Assembly (NCBI RefSeq): GCF_052064335.1
Contig: NZ_JBQHVU010000008.1
Location: forward strand, 1 to 64,000
Direction: 5' to 3'
Source of the DNA: Weimeria sp002480925
GTDB lineage: Bacteria; Bacillota; Clostridia; Lachnospirales; Lachnospiraceae
Length of the DNA stretch: 64,000 nt
The position numbers and the translations under genes are program-made. The notes beneath the pieces were generated by a model. That model worked only from the letters and a program-made list of their open reading frames with translations, did no database searches and was not told the origin of the DNA. Shown here one piece after another: positions 1-7,591 of this stretch; the first letter of the stretch is position 1; the number at the start of each line of letters is the position of its first letter.

Positions 1-271
1 CCACACTATGTAGGAGAAGGCAATGAAAACATGTCATTTTTTCAGTATTTATGCGGCTTTTCAGCCGTTTTCATAGTGGCAACATAGGTTGGAATTCCGG
101 GAATCCAGGTTACACAAACAGTAAAATGCCTTGCTGGACATGTGCTTATAATACCCTCTCATAGCCACAAATTCAATTAAGCGGCTATTAAAGTTCGATA
201 AACTTTTGTTTAGATACGTTTTATTTTCTCTTTATATTTATAAACTCCTGACAAGACAGGCATAAAAAAAA
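1..271. other. Window-edge intergenic region, no clear gene
   Basis: No convincing gene is seen. A 17-codon ORF (23-76, plus strand) has a good GGAGAAGG ribosome site, but nothing supports it as real. Short complementary segments (CACTATG at 4-10 with CATAGTG at 72-78; TGAAAAC at 24-30 with GTTTTCA at 67-73) could fold the first 80 bases. The region may be the tail of something lying outside the window. Confidence 0.3.
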
Positions 272-299
272 GAAGAAACAAAAAAAATTCTGTTTCTTC
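272..299 (-). terminator. Terminator of mrp
   Basis: GAAGAAAC (272-279) pairs with GTTTCTTC (292-299). On the minus strand the hairpin is followed by a run of Ts (263-271), right after the mrp stop codon, as in an intrinsic terminator. Confidence 0.6.
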
Positions 300-313
300 C
301 AAATAAAAATAAG

Positions 314-1168
314 TTACAGCGCTTCAAGGATCCTTTGCATTGCAGGCTCGAAGGGTGCCTCTATCTGATAGCACTTACCCTCGTCCTCAAGCCTGGCATA
401 GGATGGATCGATAGGAAGCTTTCCAAGTACTGGAAGTGACAGGTCTTTTGCGACCTGATCGATATTACTTTCACCGAATACAGAAATCTTCTCGCCACAA
501 TGGGGACAGATCATATAGCTGTAATTTTCAACTATTCCAAGTACAGGGACCTTCATCATGGAAGCCATATTGTAGGCTTTTTTTACTATCATGCTTACAA
601 GGTCCTGTGGGCTTGTCACTATGACAACTCCATCAACCGGTAGTGACTGAAAGACCGTAAGCGGTACATCTCCTGTTCCTGGCGGCATATCCACAAAAAG
701 ATAGTCCAGATCACCCCAGACCACATCAGTCCAGAACTGCTTTACTGCATTTGCTATAACCGGTCCTCTCCAGATAACAGGTGACTCCTCATCGTCAAGG
801 AGGAGATTAATAGACATGATCTCCGTTCCATCAGGGGCTGCTATAGGATATGAGCCTCTGTCGTCTCCATATGCCGGTCCATGCACCCCATACATCTTGG
901 GGATCGATGGTCCTGTTATATCTGCATCAAGGATTCCGACCTTATATCCGGCTCTTGCCATCATAGATGCCATCTGTCCGGTCACGAAGCTCTTTCCTAC
1001 TCCGCCCTTTCCGCTGACAACTCCGATCACATGACGGATAGAAGAGTATTTATTCAGATTCTCATGAAAATCATTTACTGCTTTTGTCTTCTGCTCCTTT
1101 ATGCCCAGATCCTTTCGGAACTGTTCGACCTCCTTATCGATCTCTTCCTGACTCTTTTCCTTAGCCAC
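314..1168 (-). CDS. mrp: Mrp/ApbC-family iron-sulfur cluster carrier ATPase
   Basis: Cytoplasmic P-loop ATPase of the Mrp/NBP35 (ParA-like, SIMIBI) family, which binds an Fe-S cluster and passes it to target apoproteins. The 284-residue protein has an acidic, lysine-rich N-terminal tail. It then shows the deviant Walker A motif SGKGGVGKS (about residues 52-60), DADITGPS (about 81-88), DMPPGTGD (about 160-167) and the cluster-binding CPHC pair (about 221-224). Length and motifs are complete. It sits alone downstream of the butyrate operon terminator and ends at its own hairpin. The start is preceded by AGGAGG. Family assignment is firm; its particular client proteins are not known from sequence. 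Confidence 0.93.
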   Translation of the reverse strand: MAKEKSQEEIDKEVEQFRKDLGIKEQKTKAVNDFHENLNKYSSIRHVIGVVSGKGGVGKSFVTGQMASMMARAGYKVGILDADITGPSIPKMYGVHGPAYGDDRGSYPIAAPDGTEIMSINLLLDDEESPVIWRGPVIANAVKQFWTDVVWGDLDYLFVDMPPGTGDVPLTVFQSLPVDGVVIVTSPQDLVSMIVKKAYNMASMMKVPVLGIVENYSYMICPHCGEKISVFGESNIDQVAKDLSLPVLGKLPIDPSYARLEDEGKCYQIEAPFEPAMQRILEAL

Positions 1169-1550
1169 TAAAACCTCCTGTACTTTCGCTGTTCATGCAG
1201 CTTAACTTTCATATATAAAAATCCGGCTTTCTGCGAAGCAAGTCGCAGATATCACGAAAAACGCTTAAATGAAAGAAGGACTGAGAACCAGCGAATTCCC
1301 AATCCTTCTATCAACAATTTGACAATAGATATGATACCACAACGTCACAAAAATGTCACATGTTTTTTGTAAAAAATTGAAATATTTTTTGTGGTTTTTT
1401 TGGCAGGATTTACCAAAAATACACAAAATAGGCGATTTTAGGACATTTTCCCAGTTCGGAATATCATCCGCCAAATAACAGATGATCTGGGATTTTCAAT
1501 AAAAGCTTAAGAAATGTTTTGTTTTGACAGACAAGCCCCTGGGCCTGATA
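1169..1550. other. Intergenic region upstream of mrp
   Basis: About 380 bases without a convincing gene. A 69-codon minus-strand ORF at 1265-1474 has no family resemblance and AT-rich, low-complexity translation, so it is not called. The likely mrp promoter lies here; one weak candidate reads TTGTGA-17-TATTGT on the minus strand around 1325-1355. A direct repeat GTCAC-N6-GTCAC (about 1345-1360) overlaps it and could be an operator. Confidence 0.3.
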
Positions 1551-1582
1551 TAAAAAGGACATCCGTCCAAAGACGGATGCCC
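1551..1582 (-). terminator. Terminator of the butyrate operon
   Basis: On the minus strand a GC-rich stem (GGCATCCGTC with GACGGATGTCC) is followed by TTTTT, about 30 bases after the etfA stop. This closes the thl-to-etfA transcription unit. Confidence 0.8.
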
Positions 1583-1611
1583 GATATTAAAGGAAATTAA
1601 AGGATAGCTGA

Positions 1612-2664
1612 TCAGGCTTCCTTTGCCTTCTGTGCCTTGATAGCCTCTGTGAGCTTCGGAACGATCTTGTTCAGATCGCCTACCAGACCATAGTCAGCAA
1701 CATCGAAGATAGGAGCGCCCTCATCCTTGTTGATAGCGATGATGAGATCTGACTCTTCCATTCCGGCTACATGCTGGATGGCTCCGGAAATACCGATGGC
1801 GAAATATATATTCGGGCGAACAGTCTTTCCAGTCTGTCCTACCTGAAGATCCTTCGGCTTCCAGCCATTATCAACAACGGCACGGGAGCATGAAACCATT
1901 GCACCCTTTCCAAGAGCCTCTGCAAGATCATCAAGAAGCTTAAAGTTCTCTGCTGATCCTACTCCACGTCCACCAGATACAAGGATCTTTGCATCCATGA
2001 TATTTGCAACCTTTGCGACATCCTTTACTACCTTCTCGATAGTTACAGTCTTATTATTCTCTGTGATCTTGATGTCAGCATTTATTACCTCAGGCTTTCT
2101 TCCGGCAACTGGCTCAAGCTTCTGCATAACACCAGGACGGACTGTAGCCATCTGAGGACGGTTGTCAGGGCAGGCAATGGTTGCGATCGTATTGCCTCCG
2201 AATGCAGGACGGGTCATCAGCAGCTGATTGTGCTTCTGCTCTACTCCCGGCTTTGCCTGCAGAGGGAAATCACCTATATCAAGCTTTGTGCAGTCAGCTG
2301 TAAGACCTGTAGCAACACGAGCTGAAACTGTAGGGCCAAGATCACGTCCGATGGCTGTTGCGCCTACAAGCATGATCTCAGGCTTATATTCATTGATGAC
2401 ACCTGCAAGTGCCTGAGCGTACTGCTCTGTACGATAGGTCTCAAGCAGAGGATCGTCTACTACGATGACACGGTCTGCGCCGTACTCACCAAGCTTGTCT
2501 GTAAGTCCACCAACATTAGAACCGATAAGGACAGCTGTTACCTTCTCGCCTAATGCGTCTGCTAATTCTTTTCCTTTACCGATAAGCTCAAGAGAGATAG
2601 AAGAAAGCTCTCCGTCTACCTGCTGAGCATAGGTAAATACTCCTTTGTAATCTTCTAAAGCCAT
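1612..2664 (-). CDS. etfA: Electron transfer flavoprotein alpha subunit
   Basis: Alpha subunit of the EtfAB flavoprotein that works with butyryl-CoA dehydrogenase, in clostridia typically bifurcating electrons from NADH to crotonyl-CoA and ferredoxin. The 350-residue protein has the N-terminal ETF domain (about 1-190). The C-terminal FAD-binding domain carries SGGRGVG near 231 and the conserved block GQTGKTVRPNIYFAIGISGA near 276-295, followed by IAINKDEGAPIF. It is the last gene of the operon. A 122-base spacer from etfB holds a dispersed repeat, unlike the tight spacing usual for etfBA pairs. Assignment is firm. Confidence 0.95.
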   Translation of the reverse strand: MALEDYKGVFTYAQQVDGELSSISLELIGKGKELADALGEKVTAVLIGSNVGGLTDKLGEYGADRVIVVDDPLLETYRTEQYAQALAGVINEYKPEIMLVGATAIGRDLGPTVSARVATGLTADCTKLDIGDFPLQAKPGVEQKHNQLLMTRPAFGGNTIATIACPDNRPQMATVRPGVMQKLEPVAGRKPEVINADIKITENNKTVTIEKVVKDVAKVANIMDAKILVSGGRGVGSAENFKLLDDLAEALGKGAMVSCSRAVVDNGWKPKDLQVGQTGKTVRPNIYFAIGISGAIQHVAGMEESDLIIAINKDEGAPIFDVADYGLVGDLNKIVPKLTEAIKAQKAKEA

Positions 2665-2683
2665 TTATTTTACCTTTCTTCAA

Positions 2684-2786
2684 ATGAAGTTCTAATTTTC
2701 GACCAGGGAAGTTCTTTTCGCTAAATTCAAGCTTTGTCTGCGGCTTGAGCCAGGCATTCGGCTTGCTCAAGCCCACATGCCTTCGG
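2684..2786. repeat. Dispersed GGAAGTTC module in the etfB-etfA spacer
   Basis: The spacer contains GGAAGTTCTTTTCGCTAAATTC-like sequence (from about 2708), preceded by a partial second copy of GAAGTTC (2688). It is followed by small hairpins such as CAAGC...GCTTG and a CCTTCGG tetraloop. The same 22-base head and hairpin tail recur at about 48749 and 52711. It separates two genes whose products form one complex, so it is probably an insertion. Confidence 0.6.
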
Positions 2787-3590
2787 TCAGATAAGATGCT
2801 TCTCGTTGAGCTTACCCATGATATAATCAACGGACTCCTGAGGATCGAGTGTAACCTTTTCTCCAGCTCCCTTACGAACCTTATCAGAAGCCTTTGCGAT
2901 CTTTGTCGGTGAACCCTTAAGACCCAGATCCTTATCATCTACATCCTTTAAGTCGGCTCTGCCCCAAACAGTGATCCTGTCTGCCTTCTGGTCGATAGCA
3001 TCGAAGATTCCGCCTGGTGTCATGTACATAGGCTCCTTTGAAAGCTCTGCAAGAGCTGTAATAAGGCAAGGCATTGATGCCTTTAATACATGGTATCTAT
3101 CGTCATAGACTCTCTTGACCTCGACAGTCTTTGCTGCCTCATCAACCTTGATATCCTCTGCATATGAGATAACAGGGATTCCAAGATGCTCAGCGATCTG
3201 AGGTCCAACCTGAGCTGTATCTCCATCGATAGCCTGACGTCCTGTGATTATGATGTCATAATCGATATTCCTTAAAGCTCCGGCAATAGTCGTGGATGTA
3301 GCCCAGGTATCAGCTCCTCCGAGTACACGGTCTGTTACTAAGACACCGTCATCTGCTCCCATAGCCATTGCCTCTATAAGGACATCCTCAGCCTTAGGAA
3401 GTCCCATTGTAAGAACTGTGACAGTTGTTCCAGGATTTGACTCCTTTATACGAAGTGCAGCCTCAAGACCAGCCTTGTCATCAGGGTTCATGATCGTAAG
3501 CATTGCTCCACGGTTAAGTGTTCCGTCCGGGTTGAAAACAACTCCGCCCTTGGTATCCGGAACCTGTTTAATACATACTACAATTTTCAT
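2787..3590 (-). CDS. etfB: Electron transfer flavoprotein beta subunit
   Basis: Beta subunit of EtfAB; in bifurcating Etfs it carries an FAD and the NADH site. The 267-residue protein starts MKIVVCIKQVPDT, the usual ETF-beta opening. It has the DPDD-like NPDDKAGLEAAL segment near 36-47, the ETF-beta signature region with GRQAIDGDTAQVGPQIAE near 117-134, and a C-terminal tail ending in the YIMGKL segment. It lies 55 bases after bcd. The stop falls at the edge of the dispersed repeat that follows. Assignment is firm; bifurcation is inferred from the neighbourhood. Confidence 0.95.
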   Translation of the reverse strand: MKIVVCIKQVPDTKGGVVFNPDGTLNRGAMLTIMNPDDKAGLEAALRIKESNPGTTVTVLTMGLPKAEDVLIEAMAMGADDGVLVTDRVLGGADTWATSTTIAGALRNIDYDIIITGRQAIDGDTAQVGPQIAEHLGIPVISYAEDIKVDEAAKTVEVKRVYDDRYHVLKASMPCLITALAELSKEPMYMTPGGIFDAIDQKADRITVWGRADLKDVDDKDLGLKGSPTKIAKASDKVRKGAGEKVTLDPQESVDYIMGKLNEKHLI

Positions 3591-3645
3591 GTAATGTCTG
3601 CTCCTTTGATATATTCTTTGTCAGAAAAACCATTTCCTGATCTCT

Positions 3646-4806
3646 TTATTTCAGGAGATTTCCTGAAATAACCATTCTCTGAACCTCTGATGTTCCTTCG
3701 TAGATCTCTGTGATCTTTGCATCACGCATCATACGCTCTACATCATACTCACGAGTATATCCATAACCACCGTGAAGCTGTACAGCCTTAGTAGTAACAG
3801 CCATTGCTGCCTCTGCTGCGAAAAGCTTGGCCTCTGCAGCCTCTACAGAGAATCTTGGCTTGTTCTTCTTTGCCTCTGCTGCTGCATAAACGAGGTACTG
3901 AGCTGCCTGCATACGTGTAGCCATATCAGCAAGCTGGAACTGTGTATTCTGGAATGCTCCGATAGTGCGTCCGAACTGCTTTCTTTCCTTTACGAACTCT
4001 ATAGTACGGTCTATAGCACCCTCGCCAAGTCCTAAGGCCTGAGCTGCGATACCGATACGTCCGCCATCAAGAGTATGCATTGCTTCCTGGAAGCCCTTTC
4101 CTCTTACTCCGAGAAGGTTCTCAGCAGGAATACGGCAATCCTGGAAGATAAGCTCATAGGTAGATGAAGCTCTGATACCCATCTTCTTCTCTTTTGTTCC
4201 GAATGTGAATCCTGGTGTTCCCTTCTCAACGATGAATGCTGAGAAATTCTTCTTAGGACGGCCCTTCTTATCTGTTGTGATATCTGTAACAGCGATGATG
4301 ACATAGATATCTGCTTCCTTACCGTTGGTAATGAAGCACTTCGATCCGTTAAGGACCCACTCATTTGTCTTCTCGTCTAAAACTGCCTTTGTCTGTGCTC
4401 CCTGAGCATCTGTTCCTGCTCCAGGCTCTGTCAGAGCGAATGCTCCGAGCTTCTCACCCTTTGCTAAAGGTACGAGGTACTTCTGCTTCTGCTCCTCTGT
4501 ACCATAGTTCATGATAGGGTCACAGCAGAGAGATGAATGAGCTGAAACGATAACTGCTGTAGTACCGCAGACCTTTGCGAGCTCCTCTACACACATAACA
4601 TATGTAAGAGGATCGCATCCCTGTCCGCCATATTCCTTAGGGATGGCAATTCCCAGGAAACCGTACTTAGCCATTTTCTCAACGGTTGCTCTTGGGAACT
4701 CTTCTGTCTCATCGATTTCCTGTGCGAGTGGCTTTACCTCTTTCTGAGCAAAATCAGCGAAGAGGGAACGTGCCATCTCATGCTTTTTATCTATAATAAA
4801 ATCCAT
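3646..4806 (-). CDS. bcd: Butyryl-CoA (short-chain acyl-CoA) dehydrogenase
   Basis: FAD-dependent enzyme that reduces crotonyl-CoA to butyryl-CoA with EtfAB as redox partner, the energy-conserving step of butyrate formation. The 386-residue protein has the three acyl-CoA dehydrogenase regions: N-terminal helical domain, middle beta domain with AFALTEPGAGTDA near 121-133, and C-terminal helices with QLHGGYGYTREYDVERMMRD near 343-362. YEGTSEVQR near 369 contains the glutamate in the catalytic base position. The order hbd-bcd-etfB-etfA supports butyryl-CoA dehydrogenase rather than a degradative acyl-CoA dehydrogenase. Confidence 0.93.
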   Translation of the reverse strand: MDFIIDKKHEMARSLFADFAQKEVKPLAQEIDETEEFPRATVEKMAKYGFLGIAIPKEYGGQGCDPLTYVMCVEELAKVCGTTAVIVSAHSSLCCDPIMNYGTEEQKQKYLVPLAKGEKLGAFALTEPGAGTDAQGAQTKAVLDEKTNEWVLNGSKCFITNGKEADIYVIIAVTDITTDKKGRPKKNFSAFIVEKGTPGFTFGTKEKKMGIRASSTYELIFQDCRIPAENLLGVRGKGFQEAMHTLDGGRIGIAAQALGLGEGAIDRTIEFVKERKQFGRTIGAFQNTQFQLADMATRMQAAQYLVYAAAEAKKNKPRFSVEAAEAKLFAAEAAMAVTTKAVQLHGGYGYTREYDVERMMRDAKITEIYEGTSEVQRMVISGNLLK

Positions 4807-4849
4807 GGATTAATTTTCCTCCAATTGTTGTGAGGCTACAAACCCCAAA

Positions 4850-5731
4850 TTACTGCTTATCTACCGGTACCTTGTTCTTGAAGCCCTGTGAATAGTCATA
4901 GAAGCCACGTCCGCTCTTGACACCGAGATGTCCTGCACGGACCATCTTCTTAAGAAGCGGAGCCGGACGATACTTTGAGTCTGCTGTCTCAGTGTAGAGA
5001 ACGTTCATGATAGCAAGTACTATATCAAGTCCTATGTAGTCACCGAGCTCAAGTGGTCCCATCGGGTGATTGCAGCCAAGCTTCATAGCATTATCTACAC
5101 CCTCGATGTCTGCAACGCCCTCTGAATATACGAAGATTCCTTCGTTGATCATAGGGATAAGGATACGGTTTGCAACAAATCCTGCTGACTCCTGAACACG
5201 TACAGGTGTCTTTCCGAGCTTTCTAGCGATCTCCTCGACCTTCTCTACTGTCTCATCCGGAGTATTGGCACCCTTGATGACCTCGATAAGCTTCATTACA
5301 GGAGCCGGGTTGAAGAAGTGCATTCCGATAACAGGAGTCTTAAGACCTGCACCGATCTCTGTGATGGAAAGAGATGATGTGTTTGATGCAAAGATACAGT
5401 CAGGGTTCTTTACTATGTTCTCTTCAAGATCCTTGAAGCAGTTCTTCTTTATATCCATTCTCTCAAGAGCAGCCTCAACTACGAGATCAGCATCTGTAGC
5501 GATGGTATTGAGACCGGTCTTGAACTTCCCGATAATGGCATCAGCCTTAGCCTGATCGATCTTGCCCTTGCTTACGAGCTTGTCAACGTTCTTCTTTACT
5601 TTTCCGAGTCCGCCTTCTGCAAACTCCTCCTTGATATCGCAGAGATATACTGTCTCTACCTCATCACACTGTGCAAATGTCTGGGCAATTCCAGAGCCCA
5701 TAGTACCAGCACCGATTACAGCTACTTTCAT
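4850..5731 (-). CDS. hbd: 3-hydroxybutyryl-CoA dehydrogenase
   Basis: Converts acetoacetyl-CoA to 3-hydroxybutyryl-CoA using NAD(P)H, the second step of butyrate formation. The start is set at MKVAVIGAG because AGGAGG lies just upstream; a longer reading frame to 5758 has no comparable site. The 293-residue protein begins with the dinucleotide fold GAGTMGSGIAQ. It shows the catalytic region HFFNPAPVMKLIEV near 137-150 and a C-terminal dimerisation domain with NHPMGPLELGDYIGLD near 219-234. The gene is 43 bases before bcd. No enoyl-CoA hydratase (crt) gene accompanies it here. Confidence 0.95.
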   Translation of the reverse strand: MKVAVIGAGTMGSGIAQTFAQCDEVETVYLCDIKEEFAEGGLGKVKKNVDKLVSKGKIDQAKADAIIGKFKTGLNTIATDADLVVEAALERMDIKKNCFKDLEENIVKNPDCIFASNTSSLSITEIGAGLKTPVIGMHFFNPAPVMKLIEVIKGANTPDETVEKVEEIARKLGKTPVRVQESAGFVANRILIPMINEGIFVYSEGVADIEGVDNAMKLGCNHPMGPLELGDYIGLDIVLAIMNVLYTETADSKYRPAPLLKKMVRAGHLGVKSGRGFYDYSQGFKNKVPVDKQ

Positions 5732-5780
5732 GTATTTTCCTCCTGTTGTATGTGGCATTTAGTATGAAGTATATTATCAA

Positions 5781-5805
5781 AGGTCTGAGGTGCGAGGTGC
5801 GAGGC
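5781..5805. repeat. Left heptad repeats of the S23 element
   Basis: About three and a half GAGGTNN units (GAGGTGC twice), just downstream of the S23 gene stop on the minus strand. They are the same unit as the long arrays at 37.1 and 48.3 kb. Confidence 0.7.
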
Positions 5806-5812
5806 CATAAGA

Positions 5813-6172
5813 TCAAGTATAAACCTTAAGGTTCTTTATAAGTTTACGCAACATTCGACTAATCTCATCACTAAGTGAGAGCGACAGCCTTATCTGATCC
5901 TCAGAAAAATATCCAAGTTTCATACACAGCTCCAATTGGGTCTCAAGCTCTGCCCTTGATCCTTGTGCTATATATAGAAACCTCAAGTATTCCTTCAACG
6001 AATCACGTTCATGTCCTTCAGCTATATTCGAAGGTATCGAAACCGCTGCCCTCCGCATCTGGTCAGATAGGGCATAAAGCTCCTCACGTGGAAGAAACTT
6101 TACTAATCTGTAAATTTCTTCTACAAGAGCCATACTCTTCTGCCAGACTATTAATCCCCTATAACTATCCAC
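5813..6172 (-). CDS. Four-helix-bundle protein, S23/23S rRNA intervening-sequence (IVP) family
   Basis: A 119-residue protein of the S23/IVP family, whose members occur inside 23S rRNA intervening sequences and free-standing in many genomes; the fold is shared with the Avd accessory protein of diversity-generating retroelements. Family hallmarks are the opening YRGLIVWQKSM, AVSIPSNIAEG near 49-59, and LRFLYIAQGSRAELETQL near 68-85. The start is GTG (6170-6172), matching the usual N-terminus. Its ribosome site is supplied by the GAGGT of the flanking heptad repeats. It interrupts the thl-hbd junction and appears somewhat AT-richer than its neighbours. Family assignment is strong; molecular function is unknown. 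Confidence 0.88.
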   Translation of the reverse strand: MDSYRGLIVWQKSMALVEEIYRLVKFLPREELYALSDQMRRAAVSIPSNIAEGHERDSLKEYLRFLYIAQGSRAELETQLELCMKLGYFSEDQIRLSLSLSDEISRMLRKLIKNLKVYT

Positions 6173-6212
6173 CCTCTGACCTCTGACCTCTAACCTCTCA
6201 CCTCTAACCTAC
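6173..6212. repeat. Right heptad repeats of the S23 element
   Basis: Five to six units of the 7-bp repeat (CTCTGAC, CTCTAAC, CTCACCT), the reverse complement of the left-hand units. On the minus strand they read GAGGTNN directly into the GTG start of the S23 gene and provide its Shine-Dalgarno sequence. Confidence 0.75.
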
Positions 6213-6214
6213 TA

Positions 6215-7402
6215 TCAATCTCTCTCTACTACAGTCGCGCATCCCATTCCACCGCCGATGCAGAGGGTTGCAAGTCCCTTCTTGGCATCTTCCTTCTCCA
6301 TCTCATGAAGAAGTGTTACAAGGATACGGCAGCCTGATGCTCCTACCGGATGTCCGAGTGCGATTGCACCACCATTGACATTGACCTTGGACATGTCGAA
6401 CTTCAGCTCCTTGGCTACTGCAACTGACTGTGCTGCGAATGCCTCGTTAGCCTCGATCAGATCCATATCATCAACTGAAAGGCCTGTTCTCTTCATAACA
6501 TTCTTAACAGCTGCTACAGGGCCAACACCCATGATCTTCGGATCTACACCGCCCATTGCTCCGCCAACGAAGTATGCCATAGGCTTAACGCCGAGCTCCT
6601 TTGCCTTCTCCTCTGTCATGAGAACGACAGCTGCAGCACCATCGTTGATTCCTGATGCATTTCCGGCAGTAACGACTCCGCCTTCCACTCCTGAACAGCA
6701 ACGAAGCTTTGAAAGAGTCTCTACTGTTGTTCCAGCACGAGGTCCCTCATCTGTATCGATCACGATGTCACCCTTCTTGCGGTCATGGATAGTGATAGGA
6801 ACGATCTCATCCTTGAACTTGCCTGCTGCCATAGCCTTCTCGCACTTCTGCTGTGATGAAGCGGCGAACTCGTCAAGCTCCTCACGGGTAAGCTTCCACT
6901 GCTTTGCAACGTTCTCAGCGGTTACCATCATATGGTACTGGTTGAAAGCGTCCCAGAGTGCGTCATTTATCATAGTATCTACAAGGACACCGTTGTTCAT
7001 ACGATATCCGAAACGTGCCTTATCAAGTGCGAAAGGAGCACGTGACATTGACTCTGTGCCGCCGGCAACTACGATATCAGCCTGGCCGGCCATGATCATA
7101 TTTGCAGCTTCATTAACACACTTAAGACCTGATCCGCATACTGCGTTTAAAGTAACGGCTGGAACCTCTACAGGGAGTCCTGCCTTTATTGATACCTGTC
7201 TAGCTACATTCTGTCCAAGTCCGGCCTGGATTACGCATCCGAACTTAACCTCGTCTACCTGATCTGCCGGTACCTTTGCACGCTCAAGAGCTTCCTTAAC
7301 TACTGTAGCGCCCATATCAACGGCTGATACAGTAGAAAGCTCTCCACCCATCTTTCCGATTGCAGTACGGCATGCACCTGCCAGAACTATTCTTCCTGCC
7401 AT
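6215..7402 (-). CDS. thl: Acetyl-CoA C-acetyltransferase (thiolase)
   Basis: Condenses two acetyl-CoA into acetoacetyl-CoA, the entry step of the butyrate pathway. The 395-residue protein shows the active-site cysteine in NAVCGSGLKCV (Cys about residue 89), NASGINDGAAA near 248-258, the histidine region GGAIALGHPVGASGCRI near 343-359 and the second cysteine in CIGGGMGCATVV near the end. It is the first gene of the operon, with a Rex-type operator and a sigma-70 promoter upstream. Its stop codon lies within the direct repeat flanking the S23 insertion. Confidence 0.95.
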   Translation of the reverse strand: MAGRIVLAGACRTAIGKMGGELSTVSAVDMGATVVKEALERAKVPADQVDEVKFGCVIQAGLGQNVARQVSIKAGLPVEVPAVTLNAVCGSGLKCVNEAANMIMAGQADIVVAGGTESMSRAPFALDKARFGYRMNNGVLVDTMINDALWDAFNQYHMMVTAENVAKQWKLTREELDEFAASSQQKCEKAMAAGKFKDEIVPITIHDRKKGDIVIDTDEGPRAGTTVETLSKLRCCSGVEGGVVTAGNASGINDGAAAVVLMTEEKAKELGVKPMAYFVGGAMGGVDPKIMGVGPVAAVKNVMKRTGLSVDDMDLIEANEAFAAQSVAVAKELKFDMSKVNVNGGAIALGHPVGASGCRILVTLLHEMEKEDAKKGLATLCIGGGMGCATVVERD

Positions 7403-7481
7403 GTCACGTCTCCTTTTCTAGCGATCTACGCTATCTTTTCCCAGGAAAAATGCGGTTTCCTGTTACTCTTGTCATCTAAGA

Positions 7482-7499
7482 CTGTTAAAATTTTAACAA
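7482..7499. promoter_or_regulatory. Rex-type operator upstream of thl
   Basis: An 18-bp palindrome, CTGTTAAAATTTTAACAA, matches the clostridial Rex consensus TTGTTAANNNNTTAACAA at all but one fixed position. Rex is the NADH/NAD+-sensing repressor known to control thl and bcd clusters in clostridia. The site lies about 80 bases before the thl start codon and downstream of the predicted promoter, a position suited to a road-block. Confidence 0.8.
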
Positions 7500-7542
7500 T
7501 CTTTTCTAAAAAATATAAGCCGCCGCACCGGCTACGTCATTT

Positions 7543-7571
7543 ACTTTATCACATACGACGATTCATATCAA
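7543..7571 (-). promoter_or_regulatory. Predicted sigma-70 promoter of the butyrate operon
   Basis: On the minus strand TTGATA (7566-7571), a 17-base gap and TAAAGT (7543-7548). It would start transcription near 7536, about 135 bases before thl, placing the Rex palindrome in the early transcribed region. Confidence 0.55.
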
Positions 7572-7591
7572 GGGTTTTTGTGAAAAAAGGC

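Larger units (their letters stand above)
5775..6218. mobile_element. Candidate S23/IVP heptad-repeat element in the thl-hbd spacer
   Basis: The unit consists of facing 7-bp repeats (5781-5805 and 6173-6212) around a four-helix-bundle gene, bounded by TATCAA at both outer edges (5775-5780 and 6213-6218). The right-hand copy overlaps the thl stop codon. Removing the unit would leave a normal short thl-hbd spacer. The layout resembles 23S rRNA intervening sequences, which carry S23-type ORFs between complementary ends, but here it lies in a metabolic operon. Its mobility is inferred, not shown. Confidence 0.5.

Noticed and set aside
23..76. 17-codon ORF with a good ribosome site at the window start
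   Set aside because: Too short and without conserved pattern; could be chance.
1265..1474. 69-codon ORF upstream of mrp
   Set aside because: AT-rich, no family resemblance, no clear ribosome site; treated as intergenic.
5813..6172. S23 gene as evidence for a diversity-generating retroelement (Avd)
   Set aside because: The fold is related, but no reverse transcriptase, template repeat or variable repeat is present.
5775..6218. S23 unit as a 23S rRNA intervening sequence
   Set aside because: There is no rRNA sequence around it; it lies between thl and hbd.
6375..7262. 295-codon plus-strand ORF opposite thl
   Set aside because: It is the antisense shadow of a strongly conserved thiolase, with no ribosome site.
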